The notes below the pieces were generated by a model that searched no databases, had not been told where the DNA came from, and saw nothing but the letters and a program-made list of their open reading frames with translations. From the NCBI RefSeq assembly GCF_000741645.1, contig NZ_JGZD01000009.1, forward strand, positions 496,001 through 560,000: a stretch of 64,000 nucleotides of DNA. Reading direction: 5' to 3'. Source of the stretch: Bifidobacterium minimum (GTDB lineage: Bacteria; Actinomycetota; Actinomycetes; Actinomycetales; Bifidobacteriaceae). Numbering within the stretch: the stretch's first letter is position 1; each line of letters starts with the position of its first letter. Shown piece by piece: positions 63,980-64,000 of this stretch. The position numbers and the translations under genes were made by a program.

Positions 63980-64000
63980 GCGTCATGGGTGTCGTGGGTG
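63976..64000 (+). CDS. Start of next ORF, cut by window edge (possibly comEC)
   Basis: GTG at 63976 overlaps the comEA stop (GTGA) and leaves an open frame to the end of the window. comEC usually follows comEA, but only eight codons are visible, so identity is a guess from order. Confidence 0.3.

Overview
The window is a 64 kb piece of a high-GC (roughly 63-65 % by eye) actinobacterial chromosome, almost certainly from the Bifidobacteriaceae and most likely a Bifidobacterium. The evidence is the gene order: pheT followed by argC-J-B-D-F-R and argG-H; the actinobacterial block tyrS - TPR protein - HAD phosphatase - tiny ORF - tlyA - nadK - recN (the order seen around Rv1689-Rv1696 in Mycobacterium tuberculosis); proA - small ORF - nadD; prs - tRNA-Gln - glmU; rsfS - histidine phosphatase; and leuS - comEA. 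No phage, IS element, CRISPR array or rRNA was seen.

Layout. 1-12.5 kb: the 3' part of pheT, a small membrane protein, then the whole arginine pathway in two transcription units (argCJBDFR and argGH). Each unit is preceded by a near-identical promoter with a palindrome that is a good ArgR operator candidate. 12.6-20.3 kb: a leftward pabC-like gene, then a rightward accessory cluster: DUF1445 putative hydro-lyase, pxpA, a pxpB-pxpC fusion, a biotin carboxylase-biotinyl carrier fusion, and a DUF4392 glutamate-cyclase-type protein. DUF1445 and DUF4392 are the two halves of animal D-glutamate cyclase (DGLUCY), so the cluster looks like a dedicated D-glutamate / 5-oxoproline route with its own biotin carboxylase. 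A terminator hairpin sits in its leader. 20.4-32.4 kb: tyrS (with an apparent frameshift), a very repetitive Arg/Asp-rich TPR protein, HAD, 51-aa ORF, tlyA, then three leftward genes (bactofilin-like protein, TrkA, TrkH) wedged in before nadK and recN. 32.5-41.8 kb: HAD, thrC, proA, small ORF, nadD, prs, tRNA-Gln(TTG), glmU, rsfS, histidine phosphatase. 42-48 kb: small charged protein, GH13 enzyme, a decapitated aldo/keto reductase, PNPOx-like protein, DMT exporter, Ser/Thr-rich membrane protein, tRNA-Ala(GGC). 48.5-64 kb: VanZ-RDD membrane protein, DHA2-type MFS transporter, CPA2 antiporter, an atypical two-component system, zinc-ribbon protein, DUF218 protein, a second histidine phosphatase, CorA, a periplasmic binding lipoprotein, leuS and comEA.

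Two features recur across the whole window. First, short direct tandem duplications (9-20 bp, two to eight copies) are common in gene ends, intergenic gaps and disordered linkers. In at least six cases the duplicated unit contains the stop codon of the upstream gene. Second, several genes have a TAnnnT or GATAAT hexamer 6-8 nt before the start codon and no ribosome binding site, which suggests leaderless transcripts.
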